64,000 bases of DNA from Betaproteobacteria bacterium (GCA_029863175.1 JAOTVX010000011.1:1-64000), one strand, 5' to 3'. Numbered from the stretch's first letter, positions 36,718 through 47,670 are shown. The notes: generated by a model not told the origin, from the letters alone. A program made the numbers and translations.

Positions 36718-37689
36718 ATGTACCGCTATATATTGAAGCGCGGGCTGCTGGTCATCCCGACCCTGTTTGGAGCGGCGCTGCTGGTCTTTACGCTGCTGCG
36801 ACTCATTCCCGGCGATATCTGCGAAATGCGCATGGCCGGAACCGGGGGCTACTTCGACGAGAACGCGCTCGAGGTCTGCCGCGAGGAGATGGGGACCAAC
36901 CAGCCGATGCTGGGGCAGTTCTTCAGTTTCGTATGGGGCCTCATGCGCTTCGACTTTGGCATTTCCATGTGGACCGGCCAGCCCATCATCTCGGAAATCG
37001 CGTTGCGCTTTGAGCTGTCGTTGCAGGTGGCAATCATGGCTACCCTCGTCGGGATCATCATTGCGATTCCGCTGGGCACGATTTCCGCGGTCAAGCAAAA
37101 CACCTGGATCGACTACGTCGTGCGCTGCATCAGCATCGCCGGGATCGCCATGCCGAGCTTCTGGCTCGGGATCCTGATCATCGTCGGGCTTCTAATATCC
37201 ACGAATTATCTATTCGATTCCCCGTGGATGCCGCCGATTCAATACGTGCCGATCTGGGAGGACCCGGTCCACAATCTTTCCATGCTGATCTGGCCGACGG
37301 TGGCCACCGGCTACCGTTACTCAGCGGTGGCGACGCGGATGACGCGCTCCGCGCTGCTCGAGGTGCTGCGCGAGGATTACGTGCGCACTGCGCGCGCCAA
37401 GGGTCTGTGGGAGAAACTGATCATCCGGCGCCACGCCCTGAAGAACGCGATGCTGCCCGTGATCACCGTGGTCGGCCTCGAGTTCGCATTCCTGATGGGG
37501 GGGCTGGTGGTGACCGAGCAGGTCTTCAATTTGAACGGCCTCGGCAAGCTGTTCGTCGAGTCGGTGATCAACAACGACTACAGCCTGACCCAGGCCCTGG
37601 TGATGCTCGTGGTGATGGTATTCATTTTTGTGAACTTCGTGGTGGACATCTGCTACGCCTGGCTGGACCCGCGTATCCGGTATAGCTGA
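36718..37689 (+). CDS. Dipeptide/oligopeptide ABC permease (DppB-like)
   Basis: A 323-residue inner-membrane permease. The start MYRYILKRGLLVIPTLFGAA and VFTLLRLIPGDICEM are DppB hallmarks. LQVAIMATLVGIIIAIPLGT begins the core. The cytoplasmic EAA loop is EDYVRTARAKGLWEKLIIRRHALKNAM (positions 37374-37450). The end FVNFVVDICYAWLDPRIRYS is typical. It has six predicted helices. It pairs with the next gene to form the translocation pore. The spacing to the next gene is 10 bases. Confidence 0.95.
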   Translation: MYRYILKRGLLVIPTLFGAALLVFTLLRLIPGDICEMRMAGTGGYFDENALEVCREEMGTNQPMLGQFFSFVWGLMRFDFGISMWTGQPIISEIALRFELSLQVAIMATLVGIIIAIPLGTISAVKQNTWIDYVVRCISIAGIAMPSFWLGILIIVGLLISTNYLFDSPWMPPIQYVPIWEDPVHNLSMLIWPTVATGYRYSAVATRMTRSALLEVLREDYVRTARAKGLWEKLIIRRHALKNAMLPVITVVGLEFAFLMGGLVVTEQVFNLNGLGKLFVESVINNDYSLTQALVMLVVMVFIFVNFVVDICYAWLDPRIRYS

Positions 37690-37699
37690 GGACCGACTG

Positions 37700-38608
37700 A
37701 TGAAACTGAGTGCAGCTGCGGTAGGTAATGTCGACATCGAAGCCGAACTCGCTGCGGCAAGGCTGCCCTTTTTCAAGGCCTTCGGTAAATGGGTGCGCCA
37801 ACAGCCACTCGGCGCCGCGAGCGGCATCGGCGTGATTGCCATGATCCTCATTGCAATCTTCGCGCCGCAACTCGCACCTTTCGACCCGGTGGCCTCCGAC
37901 TACGCGAGATTGGCAGAGGCGCCAGGCGTCGAGTACTGGTTGGGTACCGACCAGTTCGGACGCGATCTGCTATCGCGCGTCATCTGGGGCGCACGCACTG
38001 CGCTGTTCATTGGCTTCACTTCTGCGGTCCTGGGGGCCACAGGCGGACTGGTGCTGGGCGTGACCAGCGCCTATTTTGGTGGTTTGTTCGACCTGCTGTT
38101 TCAACGCGTGATGGACGTGTTTCTCGCGTTTCCGCTGATCATCATGGCGCTCGCCGTGGTCGCGATTTTCGGCACGGGGCCCGAAAATGTGATTATCGCG
38201 ATTACCATCCCGTTTGTCCCGCGCTGCGCCCGCGTAGTGCGATCCGGTGCGCTGACGATACGCGAAATGCCGTATGTCGATGCTGCGCGCGCACTGGGCT
38301 ACAGCCACACGCGCATCATTCTGCGGCACATGGCGCCGAACTGCATGGCGCCCTACCTCATCATGCTAACCACGTTTCTCGGCCAGGCCATCTTGCTCGA
38401 GGCGTCGTTGTCCTACCTCGGCCTGGGCGTGCAGGAGCCCGTCGCGGCGTGGGGTCTGATGCTGCAGGGCGGCGCGGAAGAATACGCCGAGAGCGCGCCG
38501 TGGATCGCGATCTTTCCCGGGCTGGCCATCACGCTGGCGGTTTTTGCCTTCAACCTGTTTGGCGATTCGGTCCGCGACACCCTGGACCCGAAACTGCGCG
38601 CCCGCTAG
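37700..38608 (+). CDS. Dipeptide/oligopeptide ABC permease (DppC-like)
   Basis: A 302-residue permease. An N-terminal cytoplasmic stretch and first helix (LGAASGIGVIAMILIAIFAP) are followed by the DppC signature EYWLGTDQFGRDLLSRVIWG. The core helices include SAVLGATGGLVLGVTSAYFG and FLAFPLIIMALAVVAIFGTG. The EAA loop is PYVDAARALGYSHTRIILRH, and FNLFGDSVRDTLDPKLRAR closes the protein. It is co-transcribed with the DppB-like gene. Confidence 0.95.
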   Translation: MKLSAAAVGNVDIEAELAAARLPFFKAFGKWVRQQPLGAASGIGVIAMILIAIFAPQLAPFDPVASDYARLAEAPGVEYWLGTDQFGRDLLSRVIWGARTALFIGFTSAVLGATGGLVLGVTSAYFGGLFDLLFQRVMDVFLAFPLIIMALAVVAIFGTGPENVIIAITIPFVPRCARVVRSGALTIREMPYVDAARALGYSHTRIILRHMAPNCMAPYLIMLTTFLGQAILLEASLSYLGLGVQEPVAAWGLMLQGGAEEYAESAPWIAIFPGLAITLAVFAFNLFGDSVRDTLDPKLRAR

Positions 38609-38825
38609 CCGCTTGCCACCCGGGGGGGTCCGAAACGGAACTTTCGGCGCACGACTAACGGCAGTTACGGGTCGCCCGCAGCACGATAGGGCGACCAGAC
38701 ACGCAAGCCACACGACCTTCGGACCCTTGTCCGGCGCAGCGTCGGTGCTCCGGGGCGCGCGCCCGGGAGTGCGTTATCTCCACCAAGCCGTGCTCGATTT
38801 GCTGAACGCCGCGTAGACCTGCTCG
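38609..38825. other. Gap before the fused ATPase, with a hairpin
   Basis: No gene. GGTCGCCC (38670-38677) and GGGCGACC (38689-38696) form an 8-bp hairpin. The gap of 217 bases is long for an operon, so the fused ATPase may have its own promoter. Confidence 0.35.
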
Positions 38826-40871
<2,046 letters not shown>

Positions 40872-40907
40872 AAGTCGTGAATCGCACTGCGTGCAGAACC
40901 CAGAATT

Positions 40908-40940
40908 AGCCGCCGATGGACGCCGAAATACGCCGATTAC
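40908..40940. repeat. CGCCGAT half-repeat
   Basis: TAGCCGCCGATGGACGCCGA followed by AATACGCCGATTA: one arm of the ATCGGCGT repeat family, then GTGAATCGTCAGTCGTCACA before the end of the cycloisomerase-like gene. Confidence 0.5.
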
Positions 40941-40960
40941 TGATCGTGAATCGTCAGTCG

Positions 40961-42067
40961 TCACACCTCTTTCGCATAACGGCGGACCTTCGCCTCATCC
41001 ACGTCAGCCCCGATGCCGGGTCCTGCGGTTAGCGCGACGTGGCCGCCGGAGAGATCGAGCGGCCGCTTGATGAGGTCGTCGGTCAGGAAAGTGCTGGTCA
41101 AACTCACACCCCAGTCGAGCGTGGGAATCGCAGCCGCGATGTGGGTCATCGCCGAGGAGGCGATGCCGGTTTCGGCCATCTTGCAAGCGAGGTTTACCTT
41201 CATGCCGAGGCGCTCGCAGAGTTGCCCGGCCTCCATCACCGCTTGCATGCCGCCGAGCTTGATGGTCTTGAGGCTGCCGCCGGCGATACCCACGTCGTGG
41301 TGGCGCCTGAGGTCATCCAGCGAATGCAGGCCTTCATCGGCGCCGATGGGAATGCGGGTCGCCTTCGCGACGCGCCCGATGCCGTCGAGGTCACCCACCG
41401 GCACCGGCTGCTCGAAGAAAGCGAGGGGCGTGTCTCCGAGCGCGCGCACGTAGGCGATCGCCTGGTCCACATTCCAACCCTGGTTCGCATCGGAGCAGAC
41501 GAGCAGCTTGCCATTGCCCAGCGCCTTGCAGACTTCGCGGGTGCGTTCCGCATCATCGAGCGGGTCGCCCATGCCGACCTTGACCTTGAATGCAATGTAG
41601 CCCTCCGCCTTGGCCTTGAGCGCTTCCTCGACATCAGCGGCCGTTCCCTTCCCGCTGCCGATCAGGCGCAGGAGCGGTGCCCGCTCGCGCCGCTTGCCGC
41701 CCAGCAGCTCGCAGGCGGACTTGCCGGTCGTTTTGCCGAGTGCGTCGTGTAGCGCCACCTCGATCGCCGACTTGGCGCCGTCGTTGCCGTAGAGATAGCG
41801 GTCGGAGCGTTCCATGACAGCGGCAATGTCGTCGCCATCGATGCCCTCGAGGCGTGGCGCCAGGTGTCGCACGGCCGCGACCATGCCTTGGAGCGTCTCG
41901 CCGGTCATCGAGGGCGCGGAGCCCGCTTCGCCCCAGCCCACGACGCCTTCCCTGGTCTCGAGGCGCACCAGAACGTTGTTGGCGGCGCGCACTTCCTCGA
42001 ACGACATCTTGAGGGGCTTGACCACCGGGATGCTGATTCCGATGGCCTCGATTGTCTTGATCTTCAT
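40961..42067 (-). CDS. Mandelate racemase/muconate lactonizing enzyme family protein
   Basis: A 368-residue enolase-superfamily enzyme. The capping domain starts MKIKTIEAIGISIPVVKPLK. The barrel shows the catalytic KxK (AFKVKVGMGD), the metal ligands Asp in CSDANQGWN, Glu in FFEQPVP and Asp/Glu in GADEGLHS, and the second acid/base Lys in SLKTIKLGGM. This pattern belongs to the MLE subgroup (muconate cycloisomerase, o-succinylbenzoate synthase, dipeptide epimerase). Its position next to a peptide importer makes a dipeptide epimerase role attractive, but the specificity residues cannot be judged. It reads toward the importer on the other strand. Confidence 0.88.
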   Translation of the reverse strand: MKIKTIEAIGISIPVVKPLKMSFEEVRAANNVLVRLETREGVVGWGEAGSAPSMTGETLQGMVAAVRHLAPRLEGIDGDDIAAVMERSDRYLYGNDGAKSAIEVALHDALGKTTGKSACELLGGKRRERAPLLRLIGSGKGTAADVEEALKAKAEGYIAFKVKVGMGDPLDDAERTREVCKALGNGKLLVCSDANQGWNVDQAIAYVRALGDTPLAFFEQPVPVGDLDGIGRVAKATRIPIGADEGLHSLDDLRRHHDVGIAGGSLKTIKLGGMQAVMEAGQLCERLGMKVNLACKMAETGIASSAMTHIAAAIPTLDWGVSLTSTFLTDDLIKRPLDLSGGHVALTAGPGIGADVDEAKVRRYAKEV

Positions 42068-42132
42068 GCCGGCCTCCTGTGGAACTTGAATGGTGGACCA
42101 GGTTGCAGGGCCGACGCAAGCCGGTGACCATT

Positions 42133-42273
42133 AACCACGGAATCACACGACGGGTTCGTGAAACGCGAACCGAAAAACCATCTACCACGGAAACACACGG
42201 AAGCGATCTAAATTCAAGATTGTATTGGTTCTAATTCCGTGTGCTTCCGTGTGCTTCCGTGTGGTTCCGTGGC
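42133..42273. repeat. Inverted CCACGGAA-arm repeat (double left arm)
   Basis: The left arms are AACCACGGAATCACACGACG (42133) and ACCACGGAAACACACGGAAG (42184). The right arm is three units of GTGTGCTTCC followed by GTGTGGTTCCGTGGC (42237-42273). It lies in the divergent gap between the MLE-family gene and azlC, reaching the azlC start. Confidence 0.7.
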
Positions 42274-42298
42274 TGAGATGTCTTGGTCCTAACCTGAT

Positions 42299-43069
42299 AT
42301 GGTGTGCTTCCGTGGCCTGAAAAGCGTCTCGAATGCGAAGATTATTGCGGTGAGCGCGAGCAATGACGGTGCGACGCCGGGCTGGCGTCTGGGTGTGCGC
42401 GAGGCGTTCGGCGTGCCTGCGGCGGTGGTCGGGCCGGCCTATATCGGCTACGGGTCGCTCGCGGAGGAGTACGGCTTGTCGATCGCGCACAGCATGTTCG
42501 CGACCGTGGCGATCTGGGCGTTGCCCGGGCAGTTGATCCTGATCGAGATGCATGCCATCGGCGCCGCGGCAATCGCGATCGTCCTTGCCTCGACGCTCTC
42601 CGGTGCGCGGTTCCTGCCGATGAGCCTGTCGCTGCTTCCGCGCATACGCGATCCGCGCCACGGCAATGCGACGGTTTATTTGGCCGCGCAGTTGATCTCC
42701 ATGACCGGGTGGGCCATGGCAATGCGCCGCTGCCCCGACTTGCGCTCCGAGGACCGTATTCCGTACCTGATCGGCTTTCAGTTAACGTGCATCGCGGTGG
42801 CCACGGCGTGCGCAGTTTCGGGACATCTCCTGACTAGCGCCTTGCCGCCGTTGGTGCGGCTGGGCCTGGTGTTCCTGGCGCCCGCCTACTTCCTTGTGAT
42901 CCTCGCCGGCGAGTTGCGCACCCGCGTCGCTGCCATCGCGGTGTCGTGTGGCGCGGTCGCCGGGCCGCTCCTGTACGTCGTCAATCCGCAGTGGAGCGTG
43001 ATTGCGGCGGGTGTGATCGGGGGCACCGTGGCGTACCTGGTTCAGAGGAGATATGGAAGACGCGTTTGA
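42299..43069 (+). CDS. azlC: AzlC-family branched-chain amino acid exporter subunit
   Basis: A protein of up to 256 residues. AzlC signature segments are GWRLGVREAFGVPAAVVGPA, SIAHSMFATVAIWALPGQLI, AIVLASTLSGARFLPMSLSL and LLPRIRDPRHGN. There are about seven membrane helices, ending SVIAAGVIGGTVAYLVQRRY. With AzlD it exports branched-chain amino acids. The ATG at 42299 is in repeat sequence; a GTG at 42350 would give 239 residues and a more typical N-terminus. It overlaps azlD by 17 bases. Confidence 0.88.
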   Translation: MVCFRGLKSVSNAKIIAVSASNDGATPGWRLGVREAFGVPAAVVGPAYIGYGSLAEEYGLSIAHSMFATVAIWALPGQLILIEMHAIGAAAIAIVLASTLSGARFLPMSLSLLPRIRDPRHGNATVYLAAQLISMTGWAMAMRRCPDLRSEDRIPYLIGFQLTCIAVATACAVSGHLLTSALPPLVRLGLVFLAPAYFLVILAGELRTRVAAIAVSCGAVAGPLLYVVNPQWSVIAAGVIGGTVAYLVQRRYGRRV

Positions 43070-43391
43070 GCTCTGGTCGGTGACGGCTGCGTGCGCCGTA
43101 GGCCATTACTTCTGGCGGGGCCTCGGTGTGGCGCTGTCCGGGCGAGTTACCGTGAACAGCGAGCTGTTCAACTGGGTCACGTGCGTCGCCTACGCCATGA
43201 TCGCGGGGCTGGTCATGCGGATCATGATCTTTCCCGCCGGGATGTTGGCGGAAAGTGCGCTCGTCGATCGTCTCGCGGCGTGCGTGCTGGCGCTGGCCGC
43301 GTTCTATGCCTGGCGGCGAAACCTGTTCGTGGGCGTATCCGCCGGGGTCGTGGTGTTGACGCTTGCGAGTTGGGCGCGCACTTTCGGGTAG
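43053..43391 (+). CDS. azlD: AzlD-family branched-chain amino acid exporter subunit
   Basis: A 112-residue membrane protein, the small partner of AzlC, with four hydrophobic segments. VTAACAVGHYFWRGLGVALS, FNWVTCVAYAMIAGLVMRIM and LAACVLALAAFYAWRRNLFV with GVSAGVVVLTLASW are AzlD-like. It starts inside the end of azlC, so the two are translationally coupled. Repeats follow the stop in its sense direction. Confidence 0.88.
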   Translation: MEDAFELWSVTAACAVGHYFWRGLGVALSGRVTVNSELFNWVTCVAYAMIAGLVMRIMIFPAGMLAESALVDRLAACVLALAAFYAWRRNLFVGVSAGVVVLTLASWARTFG

Positions 43392-43406
43392 AATGCCGTC
43401 GGAGAA

Positions 43407-43525
43407 AGTGATGATTAATGGTGATAATTAGTGGTGATAATTGCTGGTGTTAGATGGAGCCGTCGCGCTTCCTTGAATTTCATCACCAGTTTTCATCACC
43501 ATCTTTCATCACCCTTTCTCATCAC
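43407..43525. repeat. Inverted GTGATAA / CATCACC arm repeat
   Basis: The left arm is GTGATGATTAATGGTGATAA and further units (43409-43452). A spacer ends near 43478. The right arm is TCATCACCAGTTTTCATCAC and further units (43479-43525). It fills the gap between azlD and the enoyl-CoA hydratase gene. Confidence 0.7.
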
Positions 43526-43566
43526 TTGTTCCTAGTGAGAGGCCATTGCGCAGAATTCTCGAAACG

Positions 43567-44352
43567 ATGACCCCAGCTATCCTGTTAGAGCGTGATGGCA
43601 CGATCGCGACCGTTACGTTGAGCAACCCCGAGAAGCTCAACGCCATTACGGTGGCGATGTGGCAGGAGTTCATGCGCGTCATGAAGTCACTCTCCTTGGA
43701 GGAGGACCTGCGCTGCATCGTGCTGCGCGGCGCGGGCGAGAAGGCCTTCGCTGCGGGGGCTGACATCGAGGAATTCGCGCGCGCGCGCGACAATGTCGAG
43801 CAGGGCAAGCGCTACCACCGCCAGGATGTATTCGGGGCGCTCAAAGCGGTTGACGAGTGCCGTCATCCCACGGTGGCGATGATTCACGGGCCCTGCGTGG
43901 GCGGCGGGCTCGAGATCGCTTGCATGTGCGACATCCGGATCGCCGGTGCGTCGGGCCGGTTCGGCGTGCCGATCAACCGCCTGGGTTTTGCCATTGCCTA
44001 CGACGAGTTGGCGGCGCTCCTGCCGCTCGTGGGGCGCGCGGTGGCGCTGGAGATCCTCGTCGAAGGCCGGGTCTGGGGCGCGCCGGAGGCCTACGAAAAG
44101 GGGCTGGTGAACCGCGTGGTGCCAGATGAACGGCTGGCCGCGGAAGTCGATGCCACAGCCCGGCGCATTGCGGAGGGTGCGCCGCTGGTGAACCGCCTGC
44201 ACAAGAAAATGGTCCGGCGGCTCGCGCCGCTGCCGGTGCCGCTTACGGAAGCCGAGATCGAGGAGAACTTCGCGTATTTCAATACCGAGGATTACCGCAT
44301 CGGCTACGATGCTTTCCTCAAGAAGAAAAAGCCCAAGTTTGTCGGAAAATGA
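43567..44352 (+). CDS. Enoyl-CoA hydratase/isomerase (crotonase) family protein
   Basis: A 261-residue crotonase-fold enzyme. The oxyanion-hole segments are GAGEKAFAAGADIEEFARA and GPCVGGGLEIACMCDIRIAG. The region corresponding to the second catalytic Glu is GVPINRLGFAIAYDELAALL, in which the usual PE...G pattern is changed, so hydratase activity is less certain than the fold. The C-terminus is KKKKPKFVGK. The start at 43567 (MTPAILLERD) is preferred over a TTG at 43546. It lies about 300 bases before a CaiB-type CoA-transferase gene, which suggests a shared acyl-CoA pathway; the substrate is unknown. Confidence 0.88.
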   Translation: MTPAILLERDGTIATVTLSNPEKLNAITVAMWQEFMRVMKSLSLEEDLRCIVLRGAGEKAFAAGADIEEFARARDNVEQGKRYHRQDVFGALKAVDECRHPTVAMIHGPCVGGGLEIACMCDIRIAGASGRFGVPINRLGFAIAYDELAALLPLVGRAVALEILVEGRVWGAPEAYEKGLVNRVVPDERLAAEVDATARRIAEGAPLVNRLHKKMVRRLAPLPVPLTEAEIEENFAYFNTEDYRIGYDAFLKKKKPKFVGK

Positions 44353-44393
44353 ATGCCTTCGCGGCCGGGCGCGCCAAGTCGTGAGTAGACGCC

Positions 44394-44533
44394 ATCTCAG
44401 AACAAACACAGCCACGGAACCACACGAAAAAATTGGTTCGGTACAGCGTACCTCCGGGGTCAGGCCTTCGTCCGTGTACTTCCTTGTGATTCCGTGGTTA
44501 ATGGTGTTCTGGGTTCACGGCTTCTTCTGAGAC
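44394..44533. repeat. CCACGGAA-type inverted repeat, long form (copy 2)
   Basis: ATCTCAGAACAAACACAGCC, then CCACGGAACCACACGAAA, a spacer with TTGGTTCGGTACAGCGTACC and TCAGGCCTTCGTCCGTGT. The right arm has CTTGTGATTCCGTGGTTAAT and closes with TTCTTCTGAGAC. It matches 21692-21832 segment by segment. Confidence 0.75.
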
Positions 44534-44647
44534 GGGTTTTAGCCAGCGGAGCGGGTTTTACAGAAACTTTGACCATTCGGGGTCAATGCAACGGGTTAAT
44601 CCATTGACCACTGACCCCTCACCAATCACGAATCACAGGGGTAAGTA

Positions 44648-45871
44648 ATGCCGGGACCGTTGTCTCATATTCGAGTGCTGGATCTTTCCCGCGTGCTTGC
44701 CGGGCCGTGGGCCGGGCAGAACCTTGCCGATCTTGGCGCTGAAGTGATCAAGGTCGAGCGCCCGAAGAGCGGCGACGATTCGCGCGCCTTCGGGCCGCCC
44801 TGGCTCAAGGACGGCGCCGGCAAGGACACGCAGGAGTCGGCGTATTTTGCCTCCGCCAACCGCGGCAAGAAATCGGTAACCGTGAATCTGTCGAAACCCG
44901 GCGGACAAAACCTCGTGCGCGAGCTTGCTGCCAAGAGTGACGTGCTGCTGGAGAACTACAAGTACGGCGATCTCGCACGCTACGGACTTGGCTACGAGGA
45001 CCTCAGAAAGATCAATCCGCGGCTCATCTACTGCTCGGTGACGGGCTTCGGCCAGACCGGGCCGTACCGCGAGCGTCCCGGCTACGACTTCATGATCCAG
45101 GGCATGGGTGGCCTCATGAGCATCACTGGCGAGCGCGACGATCTGCCCGGCGGAGGGCCCCAGCGCGTGGGCGTGCCGATCGTCGATATCATGACGGGAA
45201 TGTACGCCACCATTGCTGTATGCGCGGCGCTCGCCAATTGCGAGCGCACCGGCAAGGGCCAACATCTCGACCTCGCACTGCTCGACACACAAGTCGCATT
45301 CCTCGCGAACCAGGGAATGAATTACCTGGCGACGGGCGAAGTGCCCGGGCGCCTCGGCAATGCCCACCCCAACATCGTGCCGTATCAGACCTTCAAGACA
45401 AAGGATGGAAACATCATTCTCGCCTGCGGTAACGATAATCTCTTCAGCAAGTTTTGCGAGGTCGGCGACTGCAAGCATCTCGTGCAGGACGGGCGCTTTG
45501 CCACCAACGGCAAACGTGTCGAGAATCGCGCCGCGCTGGTGCCCCTGCTGCAGGTGGTCTTCTCGCGGCGCACCACCCAGGAATGGGTCGAGGCGCTGGA
45601 GGCTGCGGGCGTTCCCAACGGCCCGATCAACAATCTGAAGCAAGTGTTCGAAGAGCCGCAGGTAGTCGCTCGTGGGATGAAAATCGAGCTCGCGCACCCG
45701 AGCGCGGGCAAGGTGCCGCTCAGCGCAAGCCCGATGCGCTTCTCGGAGACGCCGCTCGAGTTCAAGCTTCCGCCGCCCACGCTGGGGCAACACACGGACG
45801 AGGTACTGCAGAGCGTACTCGGCCTGGACGATGCCGCAATCGCCCGGTTGCGGGACGATGGCATTGTTTGA
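44648..45871 (+). CDS. CaiB/BaiF-family (class III) CoA-transferase
   Basis: A 407-residue CoA-transferase. The N-terminus LSHIRVLDLSRVLAGPWAGQ then NLADLGAEVIKVERP is the family signature. The catalytic Asp that forms the acyl-anhydride lies in VGVPIVDIMTGMYA (about Asp180). RPGYDFMIQGMGGLMSITGE and VPNGPINNLKQVFEEPQVVA are further family segments. It would move CoA between an acyl-CoA and a free acid, giving substrate entry to beta-oxidation-like steps with the nearby crotonase. A sense-oriented GTGATGA repeat follows the stop at once. Confidence 0.93.
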   Translation: MPGPLSHIRVLDLSRVLAGPWAGQNLADLGAEVIKVERPKSGDDSRAFGPPWLKDGAGKDTQESAYFASANRGKKSVTVNLSKPGGQNLVRELAAKSDVLLENYKYGDLARYGLGYEDLRKINPRLIYCSVTGFGQTGPYRERPGYDFMIQGMGGLMSITGERDDLPGGGPQRVGVPIVDIMTGMYATIAVCAALANCERTGKGQHLDLALLDTQVAFLANQGMNYLATGEVPGRLGNAHPNIVPYQTFKTKDGNIILACGNDNLFSKFCEVGDCKHLVQDGRFATNGKRVENRAALVPLLQVVFSRRTTQEWVEALEAAGVPNGPINNLKQVFEEPQVVARGMKIELAHPSAGKVPLSASPMRFSETPLEFKLPPPTLGQHTDEVLQSVLGLDDAAIARLRDDGIV

Positions 45872-45879
45872 ACTGCGTG

Positions 45880-45955
45880 ATAGGTGATGAGTGATGAGTG
45901 ATGAGAAAGAACGCTTAGTCACTGTATTCCGTCACCCGTCACCAAGCGCCGCACC
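45880..45955. repeat. GTGATGA / CGTCACC short inverted repeat
   Basis: GTGATAGGTGATGAGTGATG (45880-45905) follows the CoA-transferase. After a short spacer comes TTCCGTCACCCGTCACCAAG (45928-45947). Confidence 0.6.
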
Positions 45956-45990
45956 CGGCACTTGCCACGGGCGTTGCGCCGGCGAGGGCG

Positions 45991-46201
45991 CTAGCAGCCT
46001 GTCGGACTTAGGTGTCGGACAGGCTGCTAACAGAAAAACCGCCTGCGGATTTCGAATGAAAGCCCGGATAGCGACCCTCATTGGCCTCAAAAGGGCGGAC
46101 AAGTAGGCTCGAAAAGAAGTTTTCATTGCTTTTTGCCTCGATTTTCGTGCAGGCGGTTTTGCATAAGGAGTTTGTCGGAGCTAAGTCCGACAAACTCCTA
46201 G
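45991..46201. mobile_element. MITE-like element with long terminal repeats that each fold into a hairpin
   Basis: A 211-base element flanked by CTAG on both sides (45991-45994, 46198-46201), a possible target duplication. The two ends are inverted imperfect repeats of about 57 bases. Each end contains its own palindrome: stem TAGCAGCCTGTC/GACAGGCTGCTA on the left (45992-46029) and AGGAGTTTGTCGGA/TCCGACAAACTCCT on the right (46166-46199). Next come inner repeats AAAACCGCCTGC (near 46025) and GCAGGCGGTTTT (near 46149). No transposase is encoded. The right end supplies the stop codon of the TauE/SafE gene. Confidence 0.7.
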
Positions 46202-46995
46202 AAGAAGCGGATCAGCATATTTGTCGCCAGCACGTAGAGCACGACCGCAAACACGCGTTTCAAGGTCTTGCCCGGTGTGCGGTGTGCGACGCTGGCGCCG
46301 ACCGGCGCCATCAGCATGCTCGCCACGACGATCCAGCCCAGCGCCGGCAGGTAGACGAAGCCGATGCTCCACTCGGGCAAGTCCTGCCGCCCGATGCCCG
46401 ATACGATGTAGCCGATCGTTCCCGCGAGCGCGAGCGGCCAGCCCATGGCCGCGGCAGTGCCGATCGCCTGGTGCACAGTCAGACCGCGCCGGACGAGGTA
46501 GGGCACCACAAGCGCTGCGCCGCCGGTTGCCGTGAGACTCGAGATCGCGCCAATGATGCCGCCCGCGCTCGACAGACCCAGCATGCCGGGCATGTCGCGC
46601 TGACTCGCCGGCTTCCGGTCGATGAGCATCAGCGTGGCGAGGAAATAGATGAGGGCCGTGAAAGCGATGCTCAGGATGCGGGCGTCGAGATAACCCGCGA
46701 GGAGCGCGCCGCCGAAGGTGCCCGCGAGCACGCCTGGTGCGATGCCGGCGAGAACGCGCCAGTTGACCGCCGCTCGCTGGTGATGGCTGCGTACGCTCGA
46801 GGCAGAAGTGAACAGGATTGTCGCGATGCAGGTGCCGAGCGCAAGATGCACCACGTTGGCGATGGCAAAGTGCTTGGCGGCAAAGATGAGCGCGAGTACC
46901 GGCACGAGCGCCGAGCCGCCGCCGATGCCAAGCAGGCCGCTGAAGAACCCGACGAACGCGCCGAGGGCCAAATAGACCCACCACCAATCAGTCAC
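46198..46995 (-). CDS. TauE/SafE-family sulfite/organosulfur exporter-like permease
   Basis: A 265-residue membrane protein of the TauE/SafE (former DUF81) family with about eight helices. It has two similar halves: FVGFFSGLLGIGGGSALVPV and LGLSSAGGIIGAISSLTATG then GAALVVPYLVRRGL. The glycine-rich GxGGGxxxVP motif is conserved. Members export sulfite, sulfoacetate or related anions, but the substrate here is unknown. The C-terminus is MLIRFF. Its stop codon lies in the palindromic end of the MITE-like element, so the native C-terminus may have been trimmed by insertion. Confidence 0.9.
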   Translation of the reverse strand: MTDWWWVYLALGAFVGFFSGLLGIGGGSALVPVLALIFAAKHFAIANVVHLALGTCIATILFTSASSVRSHHQRAAVNWRVLAGIAPGVLAGTFGGALLAGYLDARILSIAFTALIYFLATLMLIDRKPASQRDMPGMLGLSSAGGIIGAISSLTATGGAALVVPYLVRRGLTVHQAIGTAAAMGWPLALAGTIGYIVSGIGRQDLPEWSIGFVYLPALGWIVVASMLMAPVGASVAHRTPGKTLKRVFAVVLYVLATNMLIRFF

Positions 46996-47108
46996 CTGCG
47001 GATATTAACCCCGACCGGTCTAGTATGAGTCCAATGCGTGAGTCGTGAATCTGACCCATTTAAAGCCCAAGAACTAGCTGCAGACAAACGCAGATAAACA
47101 CGGATTCT

Positions 47109-47630
47109 TCAAAGCTTGAGAAGGCGGGCAGCTGTCCGCCCCAGGATCAGCTCGCGTTTCGCGGCTGAGAGGTGCGCGCGCAGCTGCGCCACAGTGGCTG
47201 CCGGGTGCAGGAAGATCGCCCAGCGCAATTCCCCGCACTTGGCATAGATCGGAAAGAACGTTTTTTCGTCGAGGTTCTGCTTGTTGATGTGCGTGCCAAG
47301 ATAGAGGCCGCGCAGGCCCGGCAGCTTCGCGGCGCGCTCGAGCTCCTGCAACGCCAGGTCGGGTGCCTGCGTGGGCAGCACGGCCATGCCGATTAAGCGC
47401 CTGGGGTGGACGATGCAGGCGGCCGAACACGCGTCGTTATAGACCCGGGCCAGCTTGACCCCAAACGCGGCCGGCGCCCAGTGCACCATCGGCGTGGTGA
47501 GCGAGAGCGAGTCGATGTCCACGCGCTCGGCGTCCATCGCCTTGAGCCGCACGTTGAGGTCGACGAAACCCTTGGCGAAAACCTGCCGACAGAGTTCTTG
47601 ATAGTGTCGACAGATTGTATTAAATTGCCG
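47109..47630 (-). pseudogene. Amidohydrolase (ACMSD-like) gene remnant with internal deletion
   Basis: The frame from about 47570 to 47109 matches the intact amidohydrolase at 56228-57223. FVDLNVRLKAMDAERVDIDS, LSLTTPMVHWAPAAFGVKLA, VLPTQAPDLALQELERAAKL and PGLRGLYLGTHINKQNLDE line up with the paralogue. After IFLHPAATVAQLRAHLSA the sequence jumps straight to the extreme C-terminal LGRTAARLLKL, skipping about 120 residues with metal ligands and barrel strands. The N-terminal third, including the HxH metal motif, is also absent and the region upstream belongs to the divergent GntR gene. It cannot encode an active enzyme. Confidence 0.8.
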
Positions 47631-47670
47631 ACCAGAAGGCCAAACCCGCGACCGCGCGGGCCACCCATCC

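Noticed and set aside
46081..47028. Plus-strand 315-codon frame over the MITE-like element and TauE/SafE gene
   Set aside because: Most of it is antisense to the clear TauE/SafE gene; the first part is element sequence without transposase motifs.
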